A stretch of DNA of 8,529 bases. Origin: Deltaproteobacteria bacterium. Its GTDB lineage: Bacteria; Bdellovibrionota; JACOXK01; 2-02-FULL-40-11. Shown piece by piece: positions 1 to 6,639 of the stretch (position 1 is the stretch's first letter; every line of letters begins with the position of its first letter). A program made the position numbers and the translations under genes. The notes below the pieces were generated by a model. It saw nothing but the letters and a program-made list of their open reading frames with translations, had not been told where the DNA came from and did no database searches. The stretch spans positions 1 to 8,529 of the forward strand of contig JACPST010000098.1 in assembly GCA_016193165.1 (NCBI GenBank), given 5' to 3'.

Positions 1-2111
1 GCGATCAAAGTTCCATAGGGATGAAAAATATCAAGCTCCATTTGATCCCCCGTGTCGGCAGGCAGTTTCGTTAAAAATCCTTGTTCAGAATTAATTTCTG
101 TTTTAAATACGGTTTGCTTTGTTTTATTTCTTAAGAAAACAGTTCCGCCGGGTTCTAAAGATTCAATGCTCGTAAACGCATCGCGGGTGTCTCGGCTATT
201 AAAAGTAATATGGGTTCTCCCATTTTCGGGCACTCCTACAACGGCAGGTCCCCAGAGTTGGTGAAAAATGCGTTTGGCATTGAATTTGGAAGAGGTGCGA
301 AGGAGAATATCGAGAAGTCCTCCTCCCCCAACGTTTAAAACCCCCGTTTGAATTTCAGGCTCAGTGGCCATGAGGAGAGACCCAACCATGCTGCCCATGG
401 AAAGTCCCACATAATAAATGGGATTTTCGGGGCCTCCCAGATCTGCAATGCCATCGAAATTAAAATCTCCTTCAAGAAGCTCTATTTTCCCATTTCCATT
501 TTGATCTGTTCCCAAGTTTTTAAGAATCCGGGTGAGTTGGAAAAAATCTAAAATGGTTTGGCGAATAATTTCTCGCGTACTAAAAAAATCCGCTGTAAAA
601 AAGGCCTCTCCTGAATCTGGAATGCCATCTTGATCAATATCTGTCGCTCGGCCTTCTCGTGTTAAAACGCGAAGAATCCCTCTTCTAAACATTTTATCAA
701 TGAGTTTTCCAATGAGAGATTCGCTGGACAAATCTTCATCTTTGACTTCTACGCCTACCCGATTTCCTAATTCGGTGAGATCTTTTTTAACGGCATTAAA
801 ATTTTCTTCATCTTGGTTCTGAGCTAAGGAGAAAAAGCGTTTAATATAAACGGGAATGGAAGCCAAAAAATGATCAGGGCCATGGCCTGCCGCGTCGATG
901 GTGAGTGTGGCAATCCCTGCTTGGGCTAATTTATTGGAGAGCCCAATGGTATCGATTCGCGCTCTTTTATTTCCATGTCCAAAAAGAGCGACAGGGAAAG
1001 GCGGGCCTTTGCCCATTGTTTTTTTAGGGATCGCCGCCATAAAATAAACAGGTTCTAGACCCGGTTCAATGAGTTTAAAATCATTTTTATTAAATTGAGG
1101 AGAAAAATAACTGCCAAATACAAAATAATCGACGGAGTCCCAGCTGATGATGTCTTTAATCGGAAAATCTTCCACGAGGTGAACTTTGGTTGCAATCCCT
1201 CCCATCAGCGTGAGCATTTTTTGCAGAGCCGTCGGAGTCAGGATGTAGCTATTGAGATCGATGTCAAAAGGCCATGTTTTGAGATCAGAAATTTCTCTTA
1301 AGACGGGTGGAAATTGTGAACTCAGCCCCCCCCATCGGCCTTTCCCATAGAGAGCTTTTCTAGCTTCTTTAAGAAGGGTTGTGATGGATTGGGTTGTAAA
1401 CTCCCAGGCATAAGAAATGTTCTGAGGAGCAAAGCCCAATGCCTCTAATTCCGTCGATAAATCTTGGGAAATAGACAAATCTGTTTGAATACTTTCTCCG
1501 TCTTCTCCCTTTAAGCCTTTTGTGAGAATGACTCCATACCGACTTTCTTCTTCCAAGGGAGTGAGAGGGCGAGCGATGAGGGTATGTGTTTCATCATCAT
1601 AAAAAACGTGTCGATTCCCTGCTTTAAATAAAAAGTTATCTGAGGAAGAAGCCAGAGGATCATAGGGCAGATAAGATGTCGGGCGTTCGATTTGATATTC
1701 AAAAAGTCCTGAGCCAAAATCCAGAGGAGCGCGTTTACCATAGTGGGAAGATTTTTTTTGAAGATGAACTACAATTATACTTTCTTCTCCAATGGTTTTT
1801 AAATCTAAAGGGCGGTCAAAAGGGATCAAGATAGGAGAAAAAGTTCCAAACCCATTCAGGGTTGTCATTTTTTCCCGAATGCGTTTTTCAAATGCGGTCA
1901 TTTTTTTTTCTTGTCCATGGATGGGAAGCTGAACTCTGAGGCCTGTTTCGGATGTTTCATCTGGAATCGTAAAAAAATTATTAGGAAAAGGCGCCAACGG
2001 TAAAGGCATGTGGTCGGGTTTAAAAATAATTTTAGGCGCACCCAGAAGGAGTGAACTTTGCAACAACTGAGCAGACAAAATCACGATGAAAGAAACCCTG
2101 CCCAGGTTCAT
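1..2111 (-). CDS. Large secreted alpha/beta-hydrolase (lipase/esterase-like), 3' end beyond window
   Basis: An uninterrupted minus-strand frame runs from the ATG at 2111 to the left edge: 703 codons and no stop, so the C-terminus is missing. Residues 1-25 form a Sec signal peptide (hydrophobic VSFIVILSAQLLQSSLLLGA). Residues about 36-60 carry an F-P-N-N-F-F-T-I-P-D segment with T-G-L-R-V, which resembles the N-terminal domain of large bacterial virulence-factor-lipase-like proteins. The hydrolase core has L-F-G-H-G at about 376-380 (oxyanion region), D-A-A-G-H-G about 30 residues later, and a nucleophile elbow G-L-S-M-G with Ser571. Between these lie three EF-hand-type loops (D491-E502, D536-E547, D549-G560). 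The catalytic Asp and His after the elbow are not identified and may lie off the left edge. The likely role is ester hydrolysis in the periplasm or outside the cell, possibly calcium-stabilised; the substrate is unknown. No ribosome binding site precedes the ATG. The gene diverges from the ABC operon. Confidence 0.85.
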   Translation of the reverse strand, partial: MNLGRVSFIVILSAQLLQSSLLLGAPKIIFKPDHMPLPLAPFPNNFFTIPDETSETGLRVQLPIHGQEKKMTAFEKRIREKMTTLNGFGTFSPILIPFDRPLDLKTIGEESIIVVHLQKKSSHYGKRAPLDFGSGLFEYQIERPTSYLPYDPLASSSDNFLFKAGNRHVFYDDETHTLIARPLTPLEEESRYGVILTKGLKGEDGESIQTDLSISQDLSTELEALGFAPQNISYAWEFTTQSITTLLKEARKALYGKGRWGGLSSQFPPVLREISDLKTWPFDIDLNSYILTPTALQKMLTLMGGIATKVHLVEDFPIKDIISWDSVDYFVFGSYFSPQFNKNDFKLIEPGLEPVYFMAAIPKKTMGKGPPFPVALFGHGNKRARIDTIGLSNKLAQAGIATLTIDAAGHGPDHFLASIPVYIKRFFSLAQNQDEENFNAVKKDLTELGNRVGVEVKDEDLSSESLIGKLIDKMFRRGILRVLTREGRATDIDQDGIPDSGEAFFTADFFSTREIIRQTILDFFQLTRILKNLGTDQNGNGKIELLEGDFNFDGIADLGGPENPIYYVGLSMGSMVGSLLMATEPEIQTGVLNVGGGGLLDILLRTSSKFNAKRIFHQLWGPAVVGVPENGRTHITFNSRDTRDAFTSIESLEPGGTVFLRNKTKQTVFKTEINSEQGFLTKLPADTGDQMELDIFHPYGTLI

Positions 2112-2117
2112 TTTTAT

Positions 2118-2147
2118 AGTATAAAGAAAATTTATGGCAGTTGACAA
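2118..2147 (-). promoter_or_regulatory. Candidate promoter of the esterase gene (leaderless layout)
   Basis: Reading the minus strand, TTGTCA (2147-2142) is followed after 18 nt by TATACT (2123-2118), and the ATG comes only 6 nt later at 2111. Transcription would start at or next to the A of the start codon, which agrees with the absence of a Shine-Dalgarno sequence. This was called by eye from consensus similarity only. Confidence 0.5.
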
Positions 2148-2219
2148 CAGCTATTTGTTTTTGCTATTTCGACGAAACAATATGAAAATACGTGCGCGAT
2201 TAACCATGTTTCTTTCGAA
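2134..2219 (+). other. Probable out-of-frame N-terminal coding segment of the ABC ATPase
   Basis: In the frame of the ATPase ORF, codons 2172-2219 read T-K-Q-Y-E-N-T-C-A-I-N-H-V-S-F-E, the conserved first strand and A-loop region of ABC ATPases (usual form L-T-K-x-Y-G-x-x-x-A-[IV]-[ND]-x-V-S-F). This frame is open back to a TGA at 2142 but contains no ATG, GTG or TTG before 2220. An ATG at 2134, 8 nt after a TATAAA (2120-2125), opens another frame reading M-A-V-D-N-S-Y-L-F. One extra T in the T5 run at 2158-2162 would join the two frames and give a 261-residue protein of normal length. The segment also holds an imperfect direct repeat, GCTATTT at 2150-2156 and 2163-2169. It could be a real mutation, an assembly error, frameshifting, or a non-standard start such as ATT at 2166. 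Confidence 0.6.
2141..2170 (+). promoter_or_regulatory. Alternative candidate promoter for the ABC operon
   Basis: A perfect TTGACA (2141-2146) is followed by an extended -10-like TG-C-TATTTC (hexamer 2165-2170) at 18 nt spacing. If used, the transcript would start near 2177 and the ATPase would have to begin at GTG 2220, losing its A-loop. The TATAAA at 2120-2125 ahead of ATG 2134 is the competing candidate, but it lacks a recognisable -35 box. The TTGACA also overlaps the -35 of the divergent esterase promoter. Confidence 0.3.
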
Positions 2220-2918
2220 GTGGAGCGTGGAGAGATTGTAGGGCTCTTGGGCCCTAATGGCGCGGGCAAAACCACAACGATGCGGATTCTGACAGGGTTT
2301 ATGCCCGCCACAAGTGGCACAGCGGAAGTCTGTGGATTTGATGTTTTTGAAGCTCCATACGAAGTAAAGAAAAGGATTGGATATTTACCGGAACTCCCTC
2401 CACTCTATCCAGAAATGACGGTTCAAGAATATTTGAGTTATGTCGCAACGCTCAAAGCTATTCGCAAAGATCAAAAATATCAGGCTGTTTCTCGCGTGGT
2501 GGAGAAATGTCATTTGGGAGATGTTCAAAAGAGAATGATTGGACATCTTTCGAAAGGCTATCAGCAACGAGTGGGATTGGCGCAAGCTTTGGTACATGAT
2601 CCGCAGGTGCTTGTTTTAGACGAGCCTACGATTGGATTAGATCCTAAGCAAATTCTTGAGATTCGCTCTCTGATTAAAGAGCTAGCGGGTGGCCATACGG
2701 TGATTTTAAGTACGCACATTTTGCCTGAAGTTACACAGATGTGTCGAAGAATTATTATTATTAATGAAGGAAAAATTGTTGCGGTCGATACCTATGCTCA
2801 ACTTTCAGCCCAGCTTCGAAAAACAGATAAAGTAGAACTTCAACTTAAAAATCCCCAAGGGGCGATGGAGAAGTTAAAAACGATTCCCGGTGTCATTCAA
2901 GTGGTTCAGGATGAATGA
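2220..2918 (+). CDS. ABC transporter ATP-binding protein, GldA-like
   Basis: This is the cytoplasmic ATPase that would power the permease encoded next. Counting from the GTG at 2220 (232 residues), Walker A is G-P-N-G-A-G-K-T (11-18), the Q-loop region is I-G-Y-L-P-E-L-P-P-L-Y-P-E-M (about 53-66), the signature is L-S-K-G-Y-Q-Q-R (110-117), Walker B is V-L-V-L-D-E (130-135) with D-loop G-L-D-P, and the switch histidine is H166 in S-T-H. The Y-L-P-E-x-x-P-L-Y wording is typical of GldA and related ABC-2 exporter ATPases. The GTG is the only standard start in the frame, has no ribosome binding site, and leaves out strand 1 and the A-loop tyrosine (codon 2181), so the true N-terminus is probably upstream and disrupted (see 2134-2219). 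The stop lies 11 nt before the permease ATG. In Flavobacterium GldAFG serves gliding; outside Bacteroidetes the substrate is unknown. Confidence 0.88.
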   Translation: MERGEIVGLLGPNGAGKTTTMRILTGFMPATSGTAEVCGFDVFEAPYEVKKRIGYLPELPPLYPEMTVQEYLSYVATLKAIRKDQKYQAVSRVVEKCHLGDVQKRMIGHLSKGYQQRVGLAQALVHDPQVLVLDEPTIGLDPKQILEIRSLIKELAGGHTVILSTHILPEVTQMCRRIIIINEGKIVAVDTYAQLSAQLRKTDKVELQLKNPQGAMEKLKTIPGVIQVVQDE

Positions 2919-2923
2919 GGAGG
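2918..2923 (+). promoter_or_regulatory. Shine-Dalgarno AGGAGG that sets the permease start
   Basis: AGGAGG ends 6 nt before the ATG at 2930. An in-frame ATG at 2915, which overlaps the ATPase stop as ATGA, would place this motif inside the gene and has only a weak CAGG ahead of it. The 2930 start is therefore preferred. Confidence 0.8.
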
Positions 2924-2929
2924 AAAACC

Positions 2930-3694
2930 ATGCGCAATGTAGTGGCCATTGCCGCGAAAGATTTAAAAACTTACTTTGTGACTCCGATTGGATATCTGGT
3001 GATTACGGTTTTTGTGGGGATTATGAGCTGGATGTTTTGTGCGGCCCTTTTTGAATTTTTAAAACGATCCCAAGCTTACATGCAATTTGGGGGCATGTCC
3101 GAAATGAATGTGAATGCGATGGTCATACAGCCCGTGCTGGGCAATATGGCCGTCATCTTTTTATTTTTGGTCAGTCTCATAACGATGCGGCTTTTGGCTG
3201 AAGAAAGGAAGATGAGAACCTTAGAGCTTCTTTTAACCTCTCCTCTTCATCCGGTAGAGCTGGTCTTAGGTAAGTTTTTGTCTGCTCTTCTTTTATTCTC
3301 GGTGATGTTGGCTGTGACTTTGTTTTATCCTCTGATCCTGATGATTTTTGGAGGCATAGATATTAAACAAGTCTTAGCAGGCTATTTGGGAGTTTTTTTA
3401 TTGGGGGCATCCTTTTTATCTTTTGGGCTTTTTATTTCTGCTCTCACAGAAAACCAGATCACAGCCGGAGCTCTTACCTTTGGCCTATGTTTATTCTTTT
3501 GGATTATCAGCTGGCTTTCAGGATCATCTGATTCTGTCGCAGGACAACTGCTTTCTTATATTTCTATCATTGATCATTTATCTAATTTTATTCGAGGTTT
3601 GATCGATACCAAAGACATTGTTTATTATCTAAGTTTTATCACGTTGGGACTCTTTTTGACCTATCAATCCATTGAGTCTTACAGGTGGAGGTAA
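2930..3694 (+). CDS. ABC-2 type permease, GldF-like
   Basis: This inner-membrane protein of 254 residues should pair with the ATPase upstream. Six hydrophobic segments are visible at about 20-42, 70-88, 112-138, 148-172, 178-198 and 229-246. The cytoplasmic stretch after the second helix reads M-R-L-L-A-E-E-R-K-M-R-T-L-E-L-L-L-T-S-P (86-105), the hallmark of GldF-type ABC-2 permeases, followed by E-L-V-L-G-K-F. The start at 2930 is chosen because of the AGGAGG 6 nt upstream; an ATG at 2915 would add five residues (M-R-R-K-T) and overlap the ATPase stop by 4 nt. The gene is 6 nt from the next one, so the operon is tight and probably translationally coupled. The family assignment is strong; what the complex moves is not known. 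Confidence 0.9.
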   Translation: MRNVVAIAAKDLKTYFVTPIGYLVITVFVGIMSWMFCAALFEFLKRSQAYMQFGGMSEMNVNAMVIQPVLGNMAVIFLFLVSLITMRLLAEERKMRTLELLLTSPLHPVELVLGKFLSALLLFSVMLAVTLFYPLILMIFGGIDIKQVLAGYLGVFLLGASFLSFGLFISALTENQITAGALTFGLCLFFWIISWLSGSSDSVAGQLLSYISIIDHLSNFIRGLIDTKDIVYYLSFITLGLFLTYQSIESYRWR

Positions 3695-3700
3695 TAAAAA

Positions 3701-5032
3701 ATGTTTAAATTAAAACGATCCACATCTTATACTATGAACGCAGTGGTTTTATCCCTCATTGTTGCGGGGATTTTAGCGGCTCTTAATTTTATGGGCAGCC
3801 GACACACTAAGCGGTTTGATTTTACAGAACAAAAACTTTTTTCTTTGGCTCCGCAGTCTATTAAAGTTGTCAAAAGTTTAAAAGATGAAGTGAAGATTAC
3901 AGGATTTTTTAAAGCTCAAGAAAAGCCTCTCTTTGATGACTTGGTCAATAAGTACACCTATCATTCGAATAAAATTAAAGTAAACTTTGTCGATCCAGAT
4001 AAAGATGTGGTGTTAGCTAAGCAATATAAAATTAAAAAATATCAAACGATTATTGTGGAACGTGGCAAACGCGAAACACGCGTTGAGTCTCTTTCCGAAG
4101 AAAAATTAACCAATGCCATGATTCAAGTGGGAAAAGATAAAACTCCTGTTGTTTATTTTACCAAGGGACACCAAGAAAAAGAAATTCAAGATACGGAGCG
4201 AGAAGGCTATGCCCAAGTGCGCGATGCATTAAAAGAAGAAGGCTATGAGGTGAAAGATGTGTTGCTCTTAGAAAAAGGTGCTGTCCCTTCAGATTGTGAT
4301 GTTTTAATTGTGGCAGGTCCTCAAAAGCCGTTCTTGTCTAAAGAGGCGGAAGTTATTTTAGAATTTTTAAAAAAGGGGGGGAGCGCCATGGTGCTCTTGG
4401 ATCCTGAAAGCAGCAAACTTGGGATAGAGTCTATCCTCACCCAAGTGGGTATTACAGCCGAAGAAGAGAACGCAGCCAGTCCTGTGGTTTCTTCTTATGG
4501 CTCTCATGATATTGTTAAAGAGCAAAAGTTGGCTTCATTTTATCCCCTAAGTCGATCTTTAACGATTGCTAAAACCCTTCCCAATGCCAATATCAAGGTG
4601 ACTCCGATTGCTAAAACTTCACCGAGCAGTTGGGGAGAGACAGCTTCTATTAAAACTGGAAAAGCAAAATTTGATGAAGGAAAGGATCGCAAAGGGCCCC
4701 TAAATTTGGCTGTTGCTGCTGAAGGAAGTTGGACAGGGAATCCTAATAAAGAAGACGAGCTGAGGCTTGTGGTTTTTGGAGATTCTGATTTTGTTAACAA
4801 TGGCTCTTTTGAATTTTCTGGAAATGGAAATTTATTTTTAAATTCTGTGGCGTGGCTAAATAATGATGTCTCGACCATTTCTATTCGTCCCACAGCAGCA
4901 AGTTCTGGCAAAAAATTAATGATGACCCCCGCCGACATTCGGCTTGTTTTTGTTTTAACTGTTATTCTTGTTCCTTTGGCGATTGTGGGATCGGGGGTGG
5001 GGGTGTGGTGGTTTAGAAGGAAAACAGCATGA
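3701..5032 (+). CDS. GldG-like membrane-anchored auxiliary protein of an ABC transporter
   Basis: The protein has 443 residues, with an N-terminal membrane helix (about 13-31), a large extracytoplasmic part, and a C-terminal helix (about 415-436) followed by a basic tail W-F-R-R-K-T-A. The segment R-F-D-F-T-E-Q-K-L-F-S-L-A (38-50) just after the first helix and V-V-F-G-D-S-D-F-V-N-N (357-367) before the last helix are typical of GldG and ABC_transp_aux proteins. A ribosome binding site GGAGG (3687-3691) lies 9 nt before the ATG. The last 4 nt overlap the next gene as ATGA. Members of this family lie beside GldA/GldF pairs and probably form the periplasmic part of the complex; no enzyme activity is established. 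An A6G7 homopolymer at 4369-4381 contains the slippery heptamer A-AAA-AAG in the reading frame (Lys224-Lys225). Confidence 0.88.
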   Translation: MFKLKRSTSYTMNAVVLSLIVAGILAALNFMGSRHTKRFDFTEQKLFSLAPQSIKVVKSLKDEVKITGFFKAQEKPLFDDLVNKYTYHSNKIKVNFVDPDKDVVLAKQYKIKKYQTIIVERGKRETRVESLSEEKLTNAMIQVGKDKTPVVYFTKGHQEKEIQDTEREGYAQVRDALKEEGYEVKDVLLLEKGAVPSDCDVLIVAGPQKPFLSKEAEVILEFLKKGGSAMVLLDPESSKLGIESILTQVGITAEEENAASPVVSSYGSHDIVKEQKLASFYPLSRSLTIAKTLPNANIKVTPIAKTSPSSWGETASIKTGKAKFDEGKDRKGPLNLAVAAEGSWTGNPNKEDELRLVVFGDSDFVNNGSFEFSGNGNLFLNSVAWLNNDVSTISIRPTAASSGKKLMMTPADIRLVFVLTVILVPLAIVGSGVGVWWFRRKTA

Positions 5033-6027
5033 AGAAATTTAAGACAACCTGGATTTTAGCAGGAGTACTTTTGGTTTTAGCCGCCTACGTGTATTGGGGG
5101 GAAGTAAAAGGGAGCAAGAAAAGAGAAGCGCAAAAAGAAAAAGAAGAAAAAGTTTTAGTTTTTGAAAAGGGAAAAGTAGAGTCTGTAACGCTTCTGAGTA
5201 GCCAGGGAAAATTTCAAGCCAAGCGCAGTGGAGAAAAAGAATGGATGTTGGAATCCCCTCTGAAGGCTTCTGCCGATAAACTCGTGTGGAATAACATTTT
5301 AGATTCTCTTTATGATTTAAAATTTAATCGTGTGATTTCAGAGAAATCTGAAGATCTTGTCCCCTACGGCTTAAAAGATGCCAAGGTAAAAGTAGAAATG
5401 ACGATTGCCGGAGAAAAAGAAAAGAAAGTAGTGTATTTGGGAGATGAAAATCCTGTAGGAGACTCCTTGTTTGCAACAGTGGGGAATTCTCAAAAGGTCA
5501 TCTTAGTTCCTCAAACTATTTCTTCTGTTTTTGATAAGGGGCTTAAAGATCTTCGAGAGAAAAAACTTTTTACCTTTGATCAAGATAAAGCCCAGGAAAT
5601 TGAGGTTTCTGAAGCAAAAGGAAAGAAGCTTGTTTTGAAAAAAGAAAAAGAGAAGTGGTTTATTGCTTCATCTGCCAAAAAAGAAGAGGCCGATTCTGGA
5701 AAAGTTTCAGAAATTTTAAATACGTTAAATTTCTTAGAAGTCTCTAATTTTATAGAAGAAGATCCCAAAGATTTAGCCAAGTATGAGCTTAAAAATCCTC
5801 AGCTCAAAGTCACGCTTCGTGATGACAAAAAAGCACAACTACAGCTTTTAATTGGGAAAAAAGAAAATAATGGGATCTATATTTCTAAAGCAGCCGAAAA
5901 GCCTGTGTATCAGGTCAATACCTATATCTTAGACCGCATTTCCACCGACACCACTAAGCTCATCAAAAAAGAAGAAAAGAAAGAGCAAGTAGCAGTACCT
6001 CACGACCACGCCCACGACAAAAAATAA
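5029..6027 (+). CDS. DUF4340-type extracytoplasmic protein of the ABC operon
   Basis: This lysine- and glutamate-rich protein has 332 residues, one N-terminal membrane helix (about 8-23) and then a soluble, probably periplasmic domain. The soluble part looks like an internal duplication. Residues about 44-167 and 181-304 share the order F-[x]-K-V/A-x-E-[x]-V, a K-x-W-[MF]-[LI] strand, an A-D-[KS]-x-x-x-x-x-I-L-x-[ST]-L helix, an L-x-x-Y-x-L-K-[DN] turn, and a late V-[Y/I]-x-V segment. That two-repeat form is usual for DUF4340, which often sits last in GldAFG-like operons. The protein ends in H-D-H-A-H-D-K-K, a short possible metal-binding tail. The start overlaps the GldG-like stop (ATGA) and GAAGGA (5016-5021) lies 7 nt upstream, which indicates translational coupling. 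The biochemical function is unknown; a structural role beside the GldG-like protein is inferred. Confidence 0.82.
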   Translation: MKKFKTTWILAGVLLVLAAYVYWGEVKGSKKREAQKEKEEKVLVFEKGKVESVTLLSSQGKFQAKRSGEKEWMLESPLKASADKLVWNNILDSLYDLKFNRVISEKSEDLVPYGLKDAKVKVEMTIAGEKEKKVVYLGDENPVGDSLFATVGNSQKVILVPQTISSVFDKGLKDLREKKLFTFDQDKAQEIEVSEAKGKKLVLKKEKEKWFIASSAKKEEADSGKVSEILNTLNFLEVSNFIEEDPKDLAKYELKNPQLKVTLRDDKKAQLQLLIGKKENNGIYISKAAEKPVYQVNTYILDRISTDTTKLIKKEEKKEQVAVPHDHAHDKK

Positions 6028-6038
6028 CACGTAGTTTA

Positions 6039-6060
6039 GGATGACATCGTTCTGTCATCC
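6039..6060 (+). repeat. Perfect 8-bp hairpin after the ABC operon
   Basis: GGATGACA (6039-6046) and TGTCATCC (6053-6060) form a perfect stem around the six-base loop TCGTTC, 11 nt after the DUF4340 stop. No T-run follows, so it is not a canonical Rho-independent terminator; it could protect or end the transcript. Its right arm is the beginning of the REP-like element at 6053, so the left arm may be the remnant of a second, inverted copy. Confidence 0.65.
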
Positions 6061-6092
6061 CGAGGCCGAAGGCGAGGGATCTCAGGCTTTAA
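6053..6092 (+). repeat. REP-like palindromic element, copy 1
   Basis: This 40-nt element begins TGTCAT and ends CAGGCTTTAA. Its core is a hairpin: outer stem ATCCC/GGGAT, a G-A-rich internal loop, inner stem GCC/GGC and a GAA loop. A second copy in the opposite orientation at 7231-7267 shares both ends and the hairpin plan. It lies between the 3' ends of two convergent genes, the usual place for REP-type elements. Similar short palindromes are common in many bacterial genomes. It may also act as a bidirectional transcript end. Confidence 0.75.
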
Positions 6093-6111
6093 TTCAAATA
6101 TTATTGCGATC

Positions 6112-6143
6112 AAAAAAAAGCCCGAAAAATAATCTAGGCCTTT
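6112..6143 (-). terminator. Weak candidate terminator of the small exported-protein gene
   Basis: On the minus strand, AAAGGCC (6143-6137) can pair with GGGCTTT with one mismatch, and the second arm runs into eight T residues. It begins 13 nt after the stop of the gene at 6157-6552. The stem is short and imperfect, so the call is tentative. Confidence 0.35.
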
Positions 6144-6156
6144 AAAAACGACTAAA

Positions 6157-6552
6157 TTATTTTACCTTTGAAAAAAGCGCTGGTTCACTGGGACCATGTT
6201 CTCTACTGATATATGTAACAAGTAAGTTCCCCTCATTATTTAATTCATATTTGGCAATACTAAATTCAGAAAATTTTCCGTATATGACATTTGACGTAGA
6301 ATCAAATACGCCTGATTCTACCCGTGCATATACCCCTGTTGTTTGTTTTTCAATGATGGATACAATTCCAAAGCTTCCAATGTCTGATATTTTTAAACTC
6401 CACATAATGGGTGTTTTGGTTACTTGGGTCCAGCTGCCCTCAAATGCCGATAGCGAGGCAATTTTTCTTGTCTTTACTCCTTCAGAAAACCCTGAAGCTG
6501 CGAATGTTAATACCACTAATAAGCTACTTAAAATAATGACTGCTTTTTTCAT
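6157..6552 (-). CDS. Small exported protein of unknown function, lipocalin-like pattern
   Basis: This 131-residue protein starts M-K-K-A-V followed by a hydrophobic stretch (about 4-19), a Sec signal peptide with cleavage around residues 19-23. There is no lipobox cysteine, so it is probably a soluble periplasmic or secreted protein. The mature part is rich in alternating beta-strand patterns. It has F-E-G-S-W (37-41) near its start, Y-E-L-N-N-E-G-N-L (102-110) and a final F-S-K-V-K. This recalls small lipocalin-like beta-barrels, in which a G-x-W motif opens the barrel, but the resemblance is loose and no family is claimed. AAAGGAGA upstream (GGAG at 6565-6562, 9 nt before the ATG) is a good ribosome binding site. 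It is convergent with the ABC operon and divergent from the toxin-antitoxin pair. A plus-strand ORF across it is treated as antisense shadow. Confidence 0.75.
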   Translation of the reverse strand: MKKAVIILSSLLVVLTFAASGFSEGVKTRKIASLSAFEGSWTQVTKTPIMWSLKISDIGSFGIVSIIEKQTTGVYARVESGVFDSTSNVIYGKFSEFSIAKYELNNEGNLLVTYISREHGPSEPALFSKVK

Positions 6553-6639
6553 TTTATTTCTCTCCTTTTAAAAAATACGTTATTTTCAAACTCTAGCATA
6601 CTTATCGGGGGGTGTAGGATTTCTTTAATAAAAAATGAC

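Noticed and set aside
1..1741. Several short ORFs at 52-264, 348-551, 1095-1301 and 1511-1741
   Set aside because: All overlap the long uninterrupted esterase frame, which has a signal peptide and catalytic motifs, so they are shadows.
2915..2929. ATG at 2915 as permease start (ATGA overlap with the ATPase stop)
   Set aside because: The AGGAGG at 2918-2923 is ideally spaced for ATG 2930 and would fall inside the gene if 2915 were used. It is not fully excluded.
4540..4938. Minus-strand ORF of 132 codons
   Set aside because: It lies entirely inside the GldG-like gene on the opposite strand and shows low-complexity residues with no domain pattern.
6251..6571. Plus-strand ORF of 106 codons over the small exported-protein gene
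   Set aside because: It lies antisense to a minus-strand gene with a signal peptide and a good ribosome binding site, and it has no family pattern or ribosome binding site of its own.
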